In this document: one piece after another, positions 34,434-46,425 of the stretch
How the letters are laid out: each line of letters begins with the position of its first letter
Numbering within the stretch: position 1 is the stretch's first letter
Origin: Isoetes taiwanensis
Taxonomy: Eukaryota > Streptophyta > Lycopodiopsida > Isoetales > Isoetaceae
Reading direction: 5' to 3'
Assembly (NCBI GenBank): GCA_021234155.1
Contig: JAJEKV010000049.1
Location: 6,917,427 to 6,981,426, forward strand
Length of the DNA stretch: 64,000 bases
Position numbers and translations under genes: made by a program
Notes under the pieces: generated by a model
Databases searched by the model: none
What the model was told of the DNA's origin: nothing
Seen by the model: only the letters and a program-made list of their open reading frames with translations

Positions 34434-36221
34434 ATGATTTGCATCCAGACAATCCCTGTTGTTGTAGAAGTTTTGCATAAATCCAATATCAAGAATCCAG
34501 TATCGTCAAATTTTATAAAGATGGGTGATTCCAGCGTTTCTGGTAAGTCTTTTCGTCTTCCTAAAGTGGTTATGAATAGCCTCGGAGGTAATATTTCTAG
34601 ATTTTGCAGGCATTGATTTGATCCAGGAAAGGGCAAAGTTACTGGTGATTGGCCATAGGGGAATGGGAAAGAACAAAATTGCCTTAACAGGGGAAGCCCC
34701 AGATCCAAGACCTTCGATTAGGGAGAATACCATTCTTTCTTTCAATACGGCTGCAAATAATGGAGCTGATTTAGTGGAATTTGATGTGCAGGTAAGGAAT
34801 GCCAGAGTTTGAATTTTCTATATAAAGCTTCAGGATCTTAGTTTTGATGCAGAGTTTTTTTTCCAGGTCACAAAGGATGGCCATGCTGTCATATTCCATG
34901 ATGATTTTATTATTACTGATGATCAGGTTAGACAATAGAAAGATAAATTCTTGCTGGTGCATTATGAAGCAGACCATAATCTTGTTTCGTTGGGTTGAAT
35001 GCTCAGATTGCAAGGCCTATTAGGGAGCTTACTCTGGAAGAATTTATGGCAATAGGCTTGCAGAAAAATCCTGAGAAAGTAAGGTTTGAGAAACAGTATA
35101 TAAATTTCTGGATCTTGCTGAATATCTTGTGATTTGAAAAGATTCTGTTTCTGACTAGCCACTTCTATTTGGTAATTTCAGACTACAAAAGCATTACTTA
35201 GGAAAGGAGCAGATGGCTCTTTCAATCCTTGGAGTGTAACTATGGATGATCATCTCTGTACCTTAAAGGATGCATTTGAGTTAGTTCAGGAAACAGTGGG
35301 GTTCAATATTGAGCTAAAATTTCCAGACCATGGGCATGTCACTGAAGAAGAGCTCCACCATGTGATCTCAATAGTGGTTAAGGTATAAAAAAAGAAAAAA
35401 AAGAGAGAACTTTCTGATTAGTTTTAACTTATGAATCAGATCAGATCTCAAAATTTTAACCGACTGCAGGAAGTTAAAGAGCATGCCAAAGGGAGAAAAA
35501 TTTTCTTCTCAAGCTTCCACCCAGATGCAGTGCACAAACTCAGGCAGATGCAAGCATCATATGCGGCAAGTTTTATTATTCAATGCATTCTAATCTAGAA
35601 GCATTTTGTTTCAATCCAGTCTGGCGTTATCTGACTTTGGTTGCAAATTGGTGGAAACAGGTGTTCTTCCTGACAGATGGTGGAGTCCATACCTTTAATG
35701 ATTCACGAAGAAACTCCATAGAGGCGGCAATTGAAGTATGCAAGAAAAGTAAGTCTATTTTTGGACATCCAATTGGTGGGATTTGTATATGGACACAAAC
35801 TAACGTTCTGTATATTGGATCTTGTTATTTCAGGTTCCTTGCAAGGCATAGTGTCGGAAGTGAAGGCAATTCTCCATAGCCAGGCCTCGGTTATGAAAGT
35901 AAAGGAGGCTGGATTAACCTTGCTAACATATGGCGAGCTAAAGTAAGGCTGGATTTGCATCTGGGCTGTTCCCCCTTTTCCTATTTCTGATTCAGGCGAT
36001 TGGTTAATCGGATTGAACAAAGAATTGATCGATCTAATGGTTTGTGTGTTGGATTTTGCAGCAATGTAACTGAAGCTCTGTACAAACAGCAAGAGCTCGG
36101 AGGAGATGGAGTGATTGTAGACCATGTTTTAGAGATGGTTACCGTAGCGAGGGGGTTGGGCATAACAGACGATTCCTCATCCGCCATAGCTGGAAATATG
36201 GGAGTAAAAGTTGTGGCATAG
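34434..36221 (+). CDS. GDPD: Glycerophosphodiester phosphodiesterase (GDPD1-3 type)
   Basis: The enzyme hydrolyses glycerophosphodiesters to glycerol-3-phosphate and an alcohol, and in plants serves phosphate recycling from lipids. Nine exons splice cleanly: 34434-34542, 34610-34791, 34867-34926, 35007-35078, 35182-35382, 35470-35565, 35661-35748, 35834-35942 and 36062-36221. This gives 358 residues. The catalytic core reads VIGHRGMGKN, then RENT, VEFDVQVTKDGHAVIFHDDF (active-site His, Glu, Asp and second His), FNIELKFPDHG, VFFLTDGG, LQGIVSEV, LLTYGELNNV and GVIVDHV. Intron 6 has a GC donor (GCG|GCAAGT); the others are GT-AG. Introns are only 67-118 bp. The start at 34434 is chosen because SSNFIK still matches the family; ATG 34521, in better context, would give 329 residues. 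The frame is intact, so the gene is probably functional. Confidence 0.93.
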
Positions 36222-36715
36222 TCTTAACCATATATTTTTGACCTACTTACCATTAGCCCCTGCCCGATTAATTAATATACGACCTACTTACCAAAAATAC
36301 CATGATATAACCATGTTTTGTATATCTTACCAATTTCATCCATGGAGTGAGTGAATTTGCAACATTTGTTTATGCACTAGAATACCCTAGCTTATCGTTT
36401 TATACTTATCACATGAAAAGAGTTCGTGATAGATGTCCGAAGTTCAAAGACACGAGCCACGATGACAACTAGAGTTTAAAGATGGCAGAGAGACCTCCAT
36501 TCTTCTTATGCATCCACAATGGAATTGCCCTTCTTGCACTCCAAAAACAAATGAGGTTGAAGTAGAGCAAAACAAAGGAACGTTGAACAAAGGACTGTCG
36601 AAGCAGTTGTCAAAACGAAGCACCTTTGCAACTGAATGAAAGAATGAAGGACCTTCGAGAAGGAAGCGAAATAAAGAACGTGATTTTGCAACTTAATGAG
36701 GCTTAAAGCAAAGCC
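36222..36715. other. GDPD 3' flank
   Basis: Contains AATTAATATACG and ATATAACCATG stretches that could hold a polyadenylation signal, but no canonical AATAAA lies within the first 200 bp. No further gene is seen. Confidence 0.4.
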
Positions 36716-37115
36716 AATTTAAAGCTAAACAATATTAGTAACCACGGCTGCCAAGTAAAACCTCGTTGCAAAGTTAAGCACTATGAACTAGATATGCACT
36801 CCATACATAAGCAACTATGAACTATGTATGCATTCCATTAAGACATAGGTTTTGCCTTGTCAAGTAGCCAAACAGTCCTGAACTATGCGGTTTGGCAAGA
36901 AAATTAACACGTTCTACATCAATTTAAAGCAAAACAAAATTAGGAATCAGAGCCGCTAAGTAACCTCGTGGCGAAGTAAGCACTAGGAACTACATATGCG
37001 CTATGAACTACATATGCATTCCATTAAGCCAAAGGTTTAGCCTTGTTAGGTAACCAAACAGTCCTCAACTATGCAGTTTGGCAAGAAAACTAACACTTTT
37101 TACATCCAACTCCAT
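36716..37115. repeat. Tandem duplication of about 200 bp
   Basis: 36716-36920 and 36921-37115 share, in order, an AATTTAAAGC start, CCTCGT, AACTA-ATATGC, ATGCATTCCATTAAG, the CCAAACAGTCCT phrase and GTTTGGCAAGAAAA. The copies differ by many small changes, so the duplication is old. Confidence 0.8.
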
Positions 37116-37271
37116 TCCCATTCACAACTTGCTATAATTGTCCAACGTTGTACAACTCACATGCAAGCAACAAAAAAAGACCACATGCAAGCAACAAAAA
37201 GACCACATGCAACGAAAGCATTATAAATAACAAGAAATTTATCGCGGCGGCTCACTCTGGTAAATGGGGAT

Positions 37272-37478
37272 TTGTGTAATTTTGACATAAGCTTTATGCG
37301 GTATGACCTTAAACTTAGTCATAACATCACCTTTGAGAATTTCCAATTGGACTTTCCGGAGGGCTTTGAAATTGATGAGTCACGTGCTTTGCTTCATTTT
37401 GATGACTTGCTAAACAATTTCGAAGGTCCTTGTGCTAAAATGTTAATTGTATTGCTACATAAATATCCCTTTGTTTAA
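37272..37478 (+). CDS. Short unrecognised ORF
   Basis: 67 residues including LSHNITFENFQLDFPEGFEI and ALLHFDDLLNNFEGPCAKML, ending at TAA. The composition looks protein-like (acidic, with alternating hydrophobic residues), but no family is recognised. It has a TTG-type start in this frame, with an ATG a few codons in. It may be an exon relic. Confidence 0.2.
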   Translation: MCNFDISFMRYDLKLSHNITFENFQLDFPEGFEIDESRALLHFDDLLNNFEGPCAKMLIVLLHKYPFV

Positions 37479-38070
37479 GAGAGGTAAGACAATAAACTCA
37501 ACCAAACATAATTTCATTCTAAGACAACTCCCACCTATGTTACACCATGCAAATAGAGAATGTTCATTTGATTTGAAGAAGATAAAGAATTATAGAAAAT
37601 GATGAGATCCAAATATCAAGGTAATAATATTGCAGCTATGGCTTCTCTAAAGGTTTCAAACGTAGCATACACAACTACACCAATGTCATGTTGCTTATCT
37701 TACAATGGACTCAATATTATATTTATTGTTACATTGTCAGTCTAATTGTCAGTCTACTGTCAAAACATACGAAGATTAGAATCGTGTATCAAAATAGTAT
37801 TCAACATGGCGAATGCCACAAATCATCCTCAAACAGATAATTTTAATCTTATAATTTAATTTGCAAGACCTTTAATTTGTAAAACCTAACTTCCAGTTTG
37901 TAGCTCATATAATCAAGCGCAATCATCGAATTCGAATATCTATTATTCTGATATAAATCAGAGGCAAAACACAACCAGTATGTAGAAAGGCCTATTTTTG
38001 CCGTCCTAAGAACTGGAATTCAAATCACAGAATAAAGTGTTTTAGCCTCTCAATATCCTTTAAACATTAA

Positions 38071-38262
38071 CACATATGATATCATCGATTGTGATACTTG
38101 TCTCTGCTATATTTGTTGACAGAACCACCTGATAACAGAAAAAGGGGAACCATTTATACCAGGAATTGAGCAAAATCCTTATACACTGACCAGTTTCTAC
38201 AACGTACCTTCCTCAGGCCAACAGGAGAATGAGAGAATGCAATGACTTCTTGTTCTGTGCAA
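38071..38262 (-). pseudogene. DEAH-box helicase fragment (two partial exons)
   Basis: On the minus strand EQEVIAFSHSPVGLRK ends at 38208 before a GTACGT donor. After a 79-bp intron (38129-38207) the next exon opens with VVLSTNIAETSITIDDI. TNIAETSITI is motif V of DEAH RNA helicases, and the preceding P-G-RK is its usual lead-in. The exon runs out after IICV near 38071 with no splice site. The upstream end overlaps the HIPL fragment (see 38243-38843). Only about 35 residues of a protein that is normally over 700 long are present. Confidence 0.75.
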
Positions 38263-38843
38263 AATTAAAGGGGTCTCCTTTAGAACCACCATCTCCCATC
38301 ATAAAATATAAATATTTATCTCGAGGGCCAAAGAGTATAAATCCACCATGATGTGTGGAAAACGGGAGGCCCATTGTTGTAAGTATTCTTGTTATTTCCT
38401 GTGAGTTGGATAAAACTGCCTGCAGGGAGAAAGGAAATGATTAAAGCTTTGCAACTCCTTGTTAGGAAAAGCAAAGTAAGAAAATCATTTAACTCTGATG
38501 ATGCTTTATATTCTGCAATAACACTAGAGTATTGGCAAGGAGAGCTGGTATCCATGCCCACAAGCAATGCGGGGACTACAATCCACATCGAGAGTTGGGA
38601 ACATCTTCCCCACAAGCGACCATTTGCTTTTGTCACAATTATATGAGACAAAGAAACGGCCATTTTTTAAAAAATTAGGATGAAAAGCCAGTGACATGAA
38701 ACCAAGTTCAGCATTGTTAACAACTTGATTACTGATGTTCAGAAAGGGGGAGATTTGTTCAGACTAATAGGTCCAGAACTACCTTCTTCTGGCATGTTGG
38801 CTAACCAAATGACACCCTGTTGATTAGCCAAGAAAACCCTGTC
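38243..38843 (-). pseudogene. HIPL-type (glucose/sorbosone dehydrogenase domain) gene fragment
   Basis: Plant HIPL proteins are secreted or membrane-anchored relatives of hedgehog-interacting protein with a glucose/sorbosone dehydrogenase propeller. On the minus strand the order is RVFLANQQGVIWLANMPEEG, then VVNNAELGFMSLAFHPNF, LKNGRFFVSYNCDKSKW, and PCQYSSVIAEYKASSE. An AG acceptor at 38420-38421 is followed by ILTTMGLPF, HHGGFILFGPRDKYLYFMMG and DGGSKGDPFNFAQNKKSL. One-base shifts near 38755 and 38560 and a TAG break the frame. N-terminus and most of the propeller are missing. Introns are kept, so this is a DNA-level fragment. At its end it merges with the DEAH fragment within a stretch readable in both frames. 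Confidence 0.85.
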
Positions 38844-39960
38844 TCAAAAAAAGAACAGGCAAATGCCTCATTCAGAGCCTAGAGCTGAAAAGGAAAACAT
38901 TATCAGCAAATCTATGTGGACATCAATCATCTTCCTGCAATGAAACATAAAAACAAAATTGTCCAACAACATCATAAAAGCAAGGCACAGATGCTGAGAT
39001 AGTTCGGTGGTCTAATTGAAGAAATGTAGAAGGTATGAGCACAAAATATAGAGTAATAAGAAGTGTAGGACAATTTGCTGTGAGACAGGCGTTGGGCAAA
39101 TCTGGAAAGAGCTTCTAACCATAACCTTTAACAGACGGGTAGAAATACACAACAGAACCTTCATAGAGCCTAAGTCACGAACAGCTCAAAGGCTTCAAGA
39201 TATTATTTGATATCGCCGATAGCTACTGCTGCCATCGCTCACACATGCAAAATGCCGCCTCACCTCTGCATCCAAACAACTATCGATGCTGGTAAAGCCC
39301 TCAAAAATTTTTTCTTACCTTAATAGAAATACGACAGGTGCGGCAACATGCAAGAAAACTCAAAGCCTCGGGAGCCCTATGGCGAGAACAACTTCCTCAA
39401 ATCCGGCTCAAAGATTTTCCTCAAAGCCTTTGCGACACGCCTCGCCTCCGATATGCCTGCAACAATCGAAGTTCATGGAGCTCGGCTCTGGCGGAGAATA
39501 GGGCGCCAAAAACGAGCTTGATTGAAAGCCGCCCATGCATGCGATCTGCAGAAGCCAGCTCAACTGACCACGCCTTCTCATTACCTTTTACACCCAAGGT
39601 TAAACGCACGAAGCACAAAATCGCCCACAGCGGGCACCATAGGCAGAGCAGCAGGGCAGATTAGCATCCAAGAAATTTTCTTGCAGAGCAAGAAATCGTA
39701 GGTTTTACCCTTCCTTTTTTTTTTATTAAAGTTTTAGTTATTTTTTTTTAAATACGTGTCGCGCTCACGTCTTTTCCTGGGACGGAAATATTACAATCAA
39801 ACAAAAAAGGAAGCTGGTTTATATATGTTAGGACAAGGTGAAAAAAAAAAGAAGCCGCGTCCTTAAACCGCAGTCCTTGCAAGTTCTATCGATCTGACCG
39901 TTCCCCACCCTTGGAAGCTATGGTCATTTCCCATAATCATCCGAATATTCGTTTTCGTAG
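38844..39960. other. Gene-free stretch, GC-richer near 39300-39620
   Basis: The GC-rich part has overlapping open frames on both strands. On the minus strand MNFDCC and EACRKGFEE look faintly like the cysteine-rich start of a secreted protein, which would suit the lost N-terminus of the HIPL fragment, but I cannot support it. The remainder shows nothing. Confidence 0.35.
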
Positions 39961-39973
39961 CATATTCCAGTGA

Positions 39974-40400
39974 TTATCGTAATAATCTCGCGAATATTCC
40001 TTTCAGCAAAAGATACTGTCGCATGTACGTCGCCAATGGCTTTGCATGTGACCTGGCAAAGTCCCTTAGTTGCTTGAAAGAATTGTTTTCTATCTTACGA
40101 TTCAAATCTCCTGATATATGACAAATATCAGCACAATGGATTTCAATAGCAACATTGCAAATAATTTCAAAGGGCTGTGGACATGTATGCTCCACATGCC
40201 CAACATCTATACTTTCCTCATCGGATACATCAACAATTTTTCTTCTTTTCACATCTAACCTTTTTTACGAAGGAATAGGAGTACTTGCTTTCAAAATGTC
40301 CTTCTGATAATTATGCCATTCATCCTTCTCTTTCTTGGGATAACTATTGATTGGAAAATCCAACCACCAAGGACAATGGATTACCTCATAATCAGCGCTT
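39974..40400 (-). pseudogene. Unrecognised coding remnant
   Basis: On the minus strand HCPWWLDFPINSYPKKEKDE and WHNYQKDILKASTPIPS are followed by a TAA and then, in the same frame, KRRKIVDVSDEESIDVGHVE to a stop at 39974. The last part is 92 residues from an ATG at 40252. The basic KRRK followed by acidic DVSDEES resembles a nuclear protein, but no family is recognised. Several cysteines and histidines (HTCPQPFEIIC, HCADICH) are present. It lies head to head with the Copia fragment on the other strand. Confidence 0.3.
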
Positions 40401-40499
40401 AAGCCTCACGGTGGATCCATATAAGCCCTTCTCTCGAATACATGCCATGCTTTCGTCTTTCTTGCACCACACTTTGATCGGATAGGAATTTGATGCATA

Positions 40500-41888
40500 A
40501 AAGCAGGTGTAGATGGGAAGACACCTAGATACAAGGCAGATTGGTTTGCCCAAAAGGTTTTTTCCGCGAGAAAAAAGGGGGGGGACTTTGATGAAACATT
40601 CTCTCCATTGGTTAAAATGAATAGCATTAGAATGTTATTAGCAATAGCAAATGCGGGGTAATTTAGAAGTACATCATATGGATGTAAAAGCGCATTTTGA
40701 ATGCCACATTAGAAGAAGAAATCTTTATGAAGCAGGCTCCAGGGTTTGAACAAGGGATTGACAAGGTGTGGAAACTCAATAGAGCAGTATATGGATTAAA
40801 ACAGTCTCCTCGAGAATGGTATAAGTGTATGGATGGTTATCTAAGAGAGCATGGGTTTATGAAGTTAGATAATGATGGTAATTTATATAAGTTTCAATAT
40901 GGGGAAGAGTGGTGTATCATAGCATTATATGTTGATGATAACATAATGGTAGCAAAGGGGACAAAATGCTTAAATATGTGCAAGGAGCTGCTAAAGCAAA
41001 GATTTGACATGACTGACTTGGGAGAGTTGAAAAACTTCCTTGGAGTTGAAATGAGCAGAAATCGAGCAGAAGGTATAATAACTCTCACTCAGAAAAAGCA
41101 AATACTGGAAATGTTAAAGAAATTTAACATGCAAGACTGTAAAACTCCTGCTGTACCTGGTCATAAATTATCTGAAAGTATGTGCCCACAGAATGAGACT
41201 GAAAGAAAGGAAATGCAAGCAGTACCCTACAGATCTTTGGTTGGATGTTTAGCATATGTGGCCAATTGCACAAGACCTGACATTGCACATAGTGTTAATA
41301 TCTTGAGTAGGTATAACACTGACCCTGGCAGAGAGCATTGGACTGCTGCAAAAAGAGTCCTAAGATACTTAAAGGGAACAGTTGAAGAAGGAATTAGATA
41401 TAATAGGGAACTTGATATTAGAAGGTTTTTGTGATGCTGATTGGGGAGGAGATGTAGATACAAGAAAATCAACTTCAGGATATTTAGTTATGTTAGGAGG
41501 AGCACCTATATCCTGGAAATGCAAAAAGCAAACTGTCATAGCCATGTCTAGTGCAGAGGCAGAATATGCTGCTGCCACTTTATGCTCAAAGGAAATCGTT
41601 TGGGAGAGAAGACTAATTATAGAGCTAGGTTTTGAGCAACCATTGGCCACAAGAATTTGGTGTGACAGTACAAGCTGCATAGCATTGTCCAAAAATCCAG
41701 TTCTACATGAAAGGAGTAAACATATAGAACTGGAAATGCACTTTATTAGAGATGTTGTCAAGAAAAATTTGGTAAGCATGGAGTATGTAAATACAGAAGA
41801 ACAGCTAGCAGACATTCTCACCAAGTCTCTGGCAGAGAGAAGATTTAACTATCTGAAGGAGAAAATGATGCATATAAATATAACATGA
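40500..41888 (+). pseudogene. Ty1/copia pol fragment: reverse transcriptase and RNase H
   Basis: The reverse transcriptase begins in shifted frames with DGKTPRYKA (40512) and DFDETFSPLVKM (40585), then is open from 40697. It shows YGLKQSPREWY, the catalytic ALYVDDNIMVA, DLGELKNFLGVE, SLVGCLAYVANCTRPD and HWTAAKRVLRYLKG. A one-base shift near 41420 leads to RNase H: GFCDADWGGDVDTRKSTSGY, MSSAEAEYAA, CDSTSCIALSKNP and HERSKHIELEMHF, ending at 41888. Catalytic residues of both domains are present. Gag, protease and integrase are missing. A purine tract GAAGGAGGA follows the stop. The family is close to the copy at 11930-12880. Confidence 0.92.
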
Positions 41889-41895
41889 AGGAGGA

Positions 41896-42100
41896 TGTTA
41901 ATGTATATCAAGTTATATTATATGCATCAACTAACTCTGTTACATGACAAGATTATGCAGGCTTAGAAGATGAGGCAGAACACAAAGTTAAGACAAGTAT
42001 ATTCTTAGCTTGAAGATGGATTCATATGTAAGTTGCCAAGAACAATAGGGTTAAATGTAAAGGTTCTTGTTTACATTGTTTTTTTTAGCAAAAGGAAATG
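41896..42100 (+). repeat. Candidate start of the Copia 3' LTR
   Basis: Directly after the polypurine tract the sequence begins TGTTAATGTATATCAAG, as an LTR should (TG). The end cannot be placed because no second LTR is present in the window for comparison. Confidence 0.35.
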
Positions 42101-45100
42101 CAAAAGCCAATGGTCGACGAAAAAGCCATATTTCTTCTGTTGGCCTGTGGGATATATGCTACAGATTGAAATGCTATTCTAAGATACTTGGATCTAGCCG
42201 TAACCGTCGGTTGAAGCTATAAAGGATGAATGAGTAGCTATATACGGTGCCGAGGCATAGGTACAGAGCAGATTTGAGGTTGAAGTATGCCGAATAATTT
42301 GAATACAAGCTCGATCCAACCAAAGGAACAAAATTATTTAAGTCAATGCAGAATGAACAGTGATATTTTCAATGGTTAAAAATGATTATTGACTATATCT
42401 AGGTGATAACTATTGAATGTAAGGATCAATAGTGCTTGATCATTGCCTAGAAAGAGTGTTGTGAAGTTCATTATTGCACCAAGGAATTAGTGACCACAAT
42501 TTGGCTTCCTTGGTGCTAGGTGTTGTTTTTGCACTTAAGGTTGATAGTTATTGATTTTGTGAAAGTTGTTAGCCTACAACTGTGATTAATAGTTGCATTG
42601 AACTTTACATCCTTGCTAAAGGAATTGTCTGTCTATTGACTAATCTAACATTGTTATGGAAAAAAACCTGGATTAGAAAGTTGATCTTCCCCTTAACCGC
42701 CGGATCTAACTACTCGAGGACTATATAGAGATGATAGGTGAGGAGTGGAGGTTTGATGGGGAAGCGGTAGCAAGATGTTGAGCCGGTTTACTTTGTGCAG
42801 TAGATCATGATATTTGAGAAAATGTTAAAGATTGTTGCACAAGGCATCCAAAAATTTAACCACGATAATAAACCACCGAAAAACCAGTATAGATGTGATT
42901 TTTTATGGTAAAAATTTTATTCTTAATAAAAACCACACAACACAGTGATTTTCATAATTAATATGTGGTTATTCATGTTGCTTCTTCGTTATATCGTGGT
43001 TTATTAAAACCAATATTAGTTTATTAAATGGTTTCTAGCATCAAGGGTGATCTTCATGTTGGTTTTTTATGGTATATTAAATCAACACTGGTTTGCAACA
43101 TGGTTATTCAATACCACTTTAAATATGGCATTCTATTGTCACATAGCTTAGAGAAGTTGTAGTTTATAAGGTGGTTTTTTACACCAATTCAAATGATGTG
43201 GTGGTTATTCATGCTAGTTTTGTATTATCACAAAGTATGATATAAAATGGTTGTGGTTTGTAGCATGGTTTTCAGTACTGAGTTAATTATCATGGTAATT
43301 ATTTATAGGTATAAGGTCAGCGGTTATCAATAGTGGTTACTCATAAGGCACCCAAAAAACAATCTGTATAATTACTATCAGGTGGAGAAGTGGATGAGTG
43401 CAAGTCTCATCACGGGTGGTGTGTGCTGAGAATGAAGTGGGTGAGTGCGAGTCTCATCATGTGTGATGTATGCCTGAGTATGAGTCATCATATGTTCTAG
43501 GGGGATGCTGCCAATGTGATATGACATTAAAACTACTAAATTAAACTAAACCGTGATCAAATCACTATAGGTATGGTCTTTTATAATTTTTATTTTTTGA
43601 AGGATGTCGTTTGTAAAAATATATGTTTTTCTTGAAGAAACTAAAAACTATTACCGTAGAAACAATAGATCAAGTAGTATGTTAGCTTCCAGACATAAAA
43701 ACCTCAAATCAAATGCACCATTCTTGCTACTAACTCCTCAATTCAATTCAAATCAATTCTTCAATTTCTCCTTGAGTGGAGAGAGAATATTTAGCCATAT
43801 TTTTTATCCAATATTCATCTTCTACCCGAAGAACAATCTACTTAGTTAAAATATTTATGGCGTGCTTGCTGACGCCATTTTAACAATGTTTCCGGCATTC
43901 GCTTTACGCATGCATCACTAATGCTCCCTTTAATTGGCTTCGTCTCTGCAAAAAAAAGCCAATGGATCATCTTGCAAAGACACAACATCCGCATCAATCA
44001 CAAAACCCTGTAGCCATCATGTCGCCCCTGTTACACTTAACCTAAATTAAAATACTTAAAATAAAATATACCCTGCCACCAAAATGAAAATGTCAATAGC
44101 AATAGGCCACGTTATCTTTTTTAGCATCTCCATGTGACATTTTTCTAACAACTAAAAAAGCAACTTTCGTAAAGGCATCTCTTTGGGTCAAACAACATAC
44201 GAAAATATCTACCAATACACCTCCATAACCATTCACAATCTTATGTAACACCATATGCTTTTCACAATTTTGAAACCTTATTCCTGCATGATGTCATTCA
44301 TTGGAGTATGATCTGAAGTATATGATGTTGCATGGAGCAGGCGAACTATGCATGGGTTTTTTCTAGATTAAATTTTTGGCCTATCATTTCTCATCTCCAT
44401 AGGTAAATCTGCTTCTTTTTTTCATTACCATAGACCTCTTGGTCCATGGAAAGATAAAAAATGAACTCCGGCCATTTTCGCCATTGACAAACCACCACTG
44501 CTCTGTTGGAATGAGTTTAGGTCGAGATGTTGCCTTGCAAACTTGGAAGGTCACTTGCTTTTTATAAGGAATGATTTGCTTCAATGCTCAAAAGATAGAT
44601 GGATTCATTTTAACGTCCACGGTGTGCTCTTTACATAGCATAATGTTTCGAATAGAGGGCATTTCAGGTCGATTATGCCATGGTTTCCTGCTTGATTGCA
44701 TGATTTTCTTCCTTCTTAGTTTGAGATACACACTGGCTAGATTGTAGGAAATAATTTGAGCTCGAAATCGTCTGAAATGGCCTCTACCTGAACAAAAGAT
44801 ATGGCAAATTAATTATCACTTTTATATTCATTAATTACGGTTTTGATTAATATAACCGTCAATTACTTCCATTGAACTATTCTTGTACTAGAATATAAGG
44901 TCACTAATTTTACTCCTAATCCATGGGGATTACTAAATGAAAAGCCCATTATCGAGTGGAATCCTAGAACTATATACATAAGCTAAGGTCATTTCTTATT
45001 ATATTTTAAAATTGCAGAAAACTTCTCTTTAATGCATAAAAATTTTTACAAACCAAGACACATACCATAAGATTCATCAATTAATGTCAAATAGTTAGGC

Positions 45101-45420
45101 CCTTAAGAAGGTAGTAATGTTAGGGATAATGTGACAGAGGAGGCAATTTCACGGTAAAGGCTTGACGAGCTGTTAAAGGCGAGCCTGGTCCGAACAAAAT
45201 TAAATTGCCTCCTTTGGCACATTTTCCCAATAAAGTTCGTGGGGAGAAAATTTCATACCACATGGCATTGTTATTGACTATAAATTCAAGAGAATATTGC
45301 CCATCCCATTTAACGTTGCATACAGAAAAATTATAGGTTTTAATCTAGGTCTGTGACACACTTTAACTTCCTCTCCCCTAACTTTACTTAAACCTCCTCC
45401 CCTCAATCTTTACATACTAG
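42100..45420. other. Gene-free stretch with a short tandem duplication
   Basis: No gene or RNA supported. 43382-43486 holds two imperfect copies of a 50-bp unit (GAGTGCAAGTCTCATCAC / GAGTGCGAGTCTCATCAT). 42860-43350 is rich in GTGGTTATTCAT-like words, which suggests a decayed simple repeat. Confidence 0.5.
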
Positions 45421-45511
45421 GTAATTCCCACCACTTGGCCATTCTTTGTAAGAAGGCTTAGCGGCGGCGCCACAGCCTTTTACAGCGTAATGCCCAAGTG
45501 GTGGGAATTAC
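45421..45511. mobile_element. 91-bp hairpin element (MITE-like)
   Basis: The ends are near-perfect inverted repeats of 23 bp: GTAATTCCCACCACTTGG-CATT and its mirror AATG-CCAAGTGGTGGGAATTAC. The internal part is GC-rich (GGCGGCGCC). No target duplication can be called with confidence. Confidence 0.75.
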
Positions 45512-45639
45512 GTGACGAATGACCGGGAGGCTTAAATTTCCATTCCGTGATATCTTCTTGCCCGCCATCGCCTTTGTTGAATCCCCATATTCTGGCACAT
45601 TGAATCCCTTGTTCTGGTCTATTTAATCCTCTTCCAGTT

Positions 45640-45700
45640 TTTGCTCGAGAAATGCTCTGTTGAGCGGATATTTTGCTCGAGAAATGGTCTGTTGAACAGA
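45640..45700. repeat. Short tandem duplication
   Basis: TTGCTCGAGAAATG-TCTGTTGA occurs twice in a row with one mismatch in the shared part. Confidence 0.7.
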
Positions 45701-46206
45701 TTAGAAGCTTAAGAAGTGGATTGGTAGGAGAAAAAAACTAGTTAGATTTTACGTAAAATTTTCTGGCTGCCAGAAGAAAAAACAGGGATTGCTAGAACAT
45801 AAAAATCACCTTGCTCGCATAGCAAGAAGGAATAGGGATGCTAGAATAGGGCAAGTGACGCCGCTCCACAACACCCAGAGTGCAGTTACATGCTATAATA
45901 TATGAAGGGAATAATGCCGTAATTTAAGCCTCCTGGGCTTTACGTGTAATTTAAGAATGTGGACAGGCGAACACCTTAGAATTTATTAGAAAGAATTGTC
46001 TAGGCAGACACCTTTCTTATTTCTTAGAATTTGAAGGAAACGTGCAGAGACATCTTAAAATTTCTTAACTAAGGGAGATCTTCCATTGCGGGTTAGGCAA
46101 CCCTATTTTATCCCAAGCTAGGAACCCCCTTAAGATCTAAAAAAGAGAGAGAAAATAAAGACACTCGTATTTTGAGTTTAGGGTTAGGTTCTGTAAAGCT
46201 GACAAA

Positions 46207-46425
46207 TGGCGAAGTGGCTCTAGCCAAGTCTCGGTGAAGCGGCAAGCATTGTGGGGAAGCGGCAGAGTAGCCTTGGTAATCTTTCTTTGCAAGACTTCGG
46301 ATCGATAGATATGGCAATGGCATATATGGATATGGATTTTCAAGGTTTATGGAGGGCGATTGAGCTAGATGCGAATCCAACTAGAGGCGCAAGTATTGGA
46401 GGCGTTTTGGATGCTAGCATTGTTT
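46207..46425 (+). pseudogene. Coding-like remnant of unknown family
   Basis: From ATGGCGAAGTGGCTC the frame has one TAG after five codons and then reads SIVGKRQSSLGNLSLQDFGS, IDMAMAYMDMDFQGLWRAIE and LDANPTRGASIGGVLDAS to a stop. It reads like plant protein sequence, but I do not recognise it. A further open frame (46485-46706) follows without known motifs. Confidence 0.3.
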
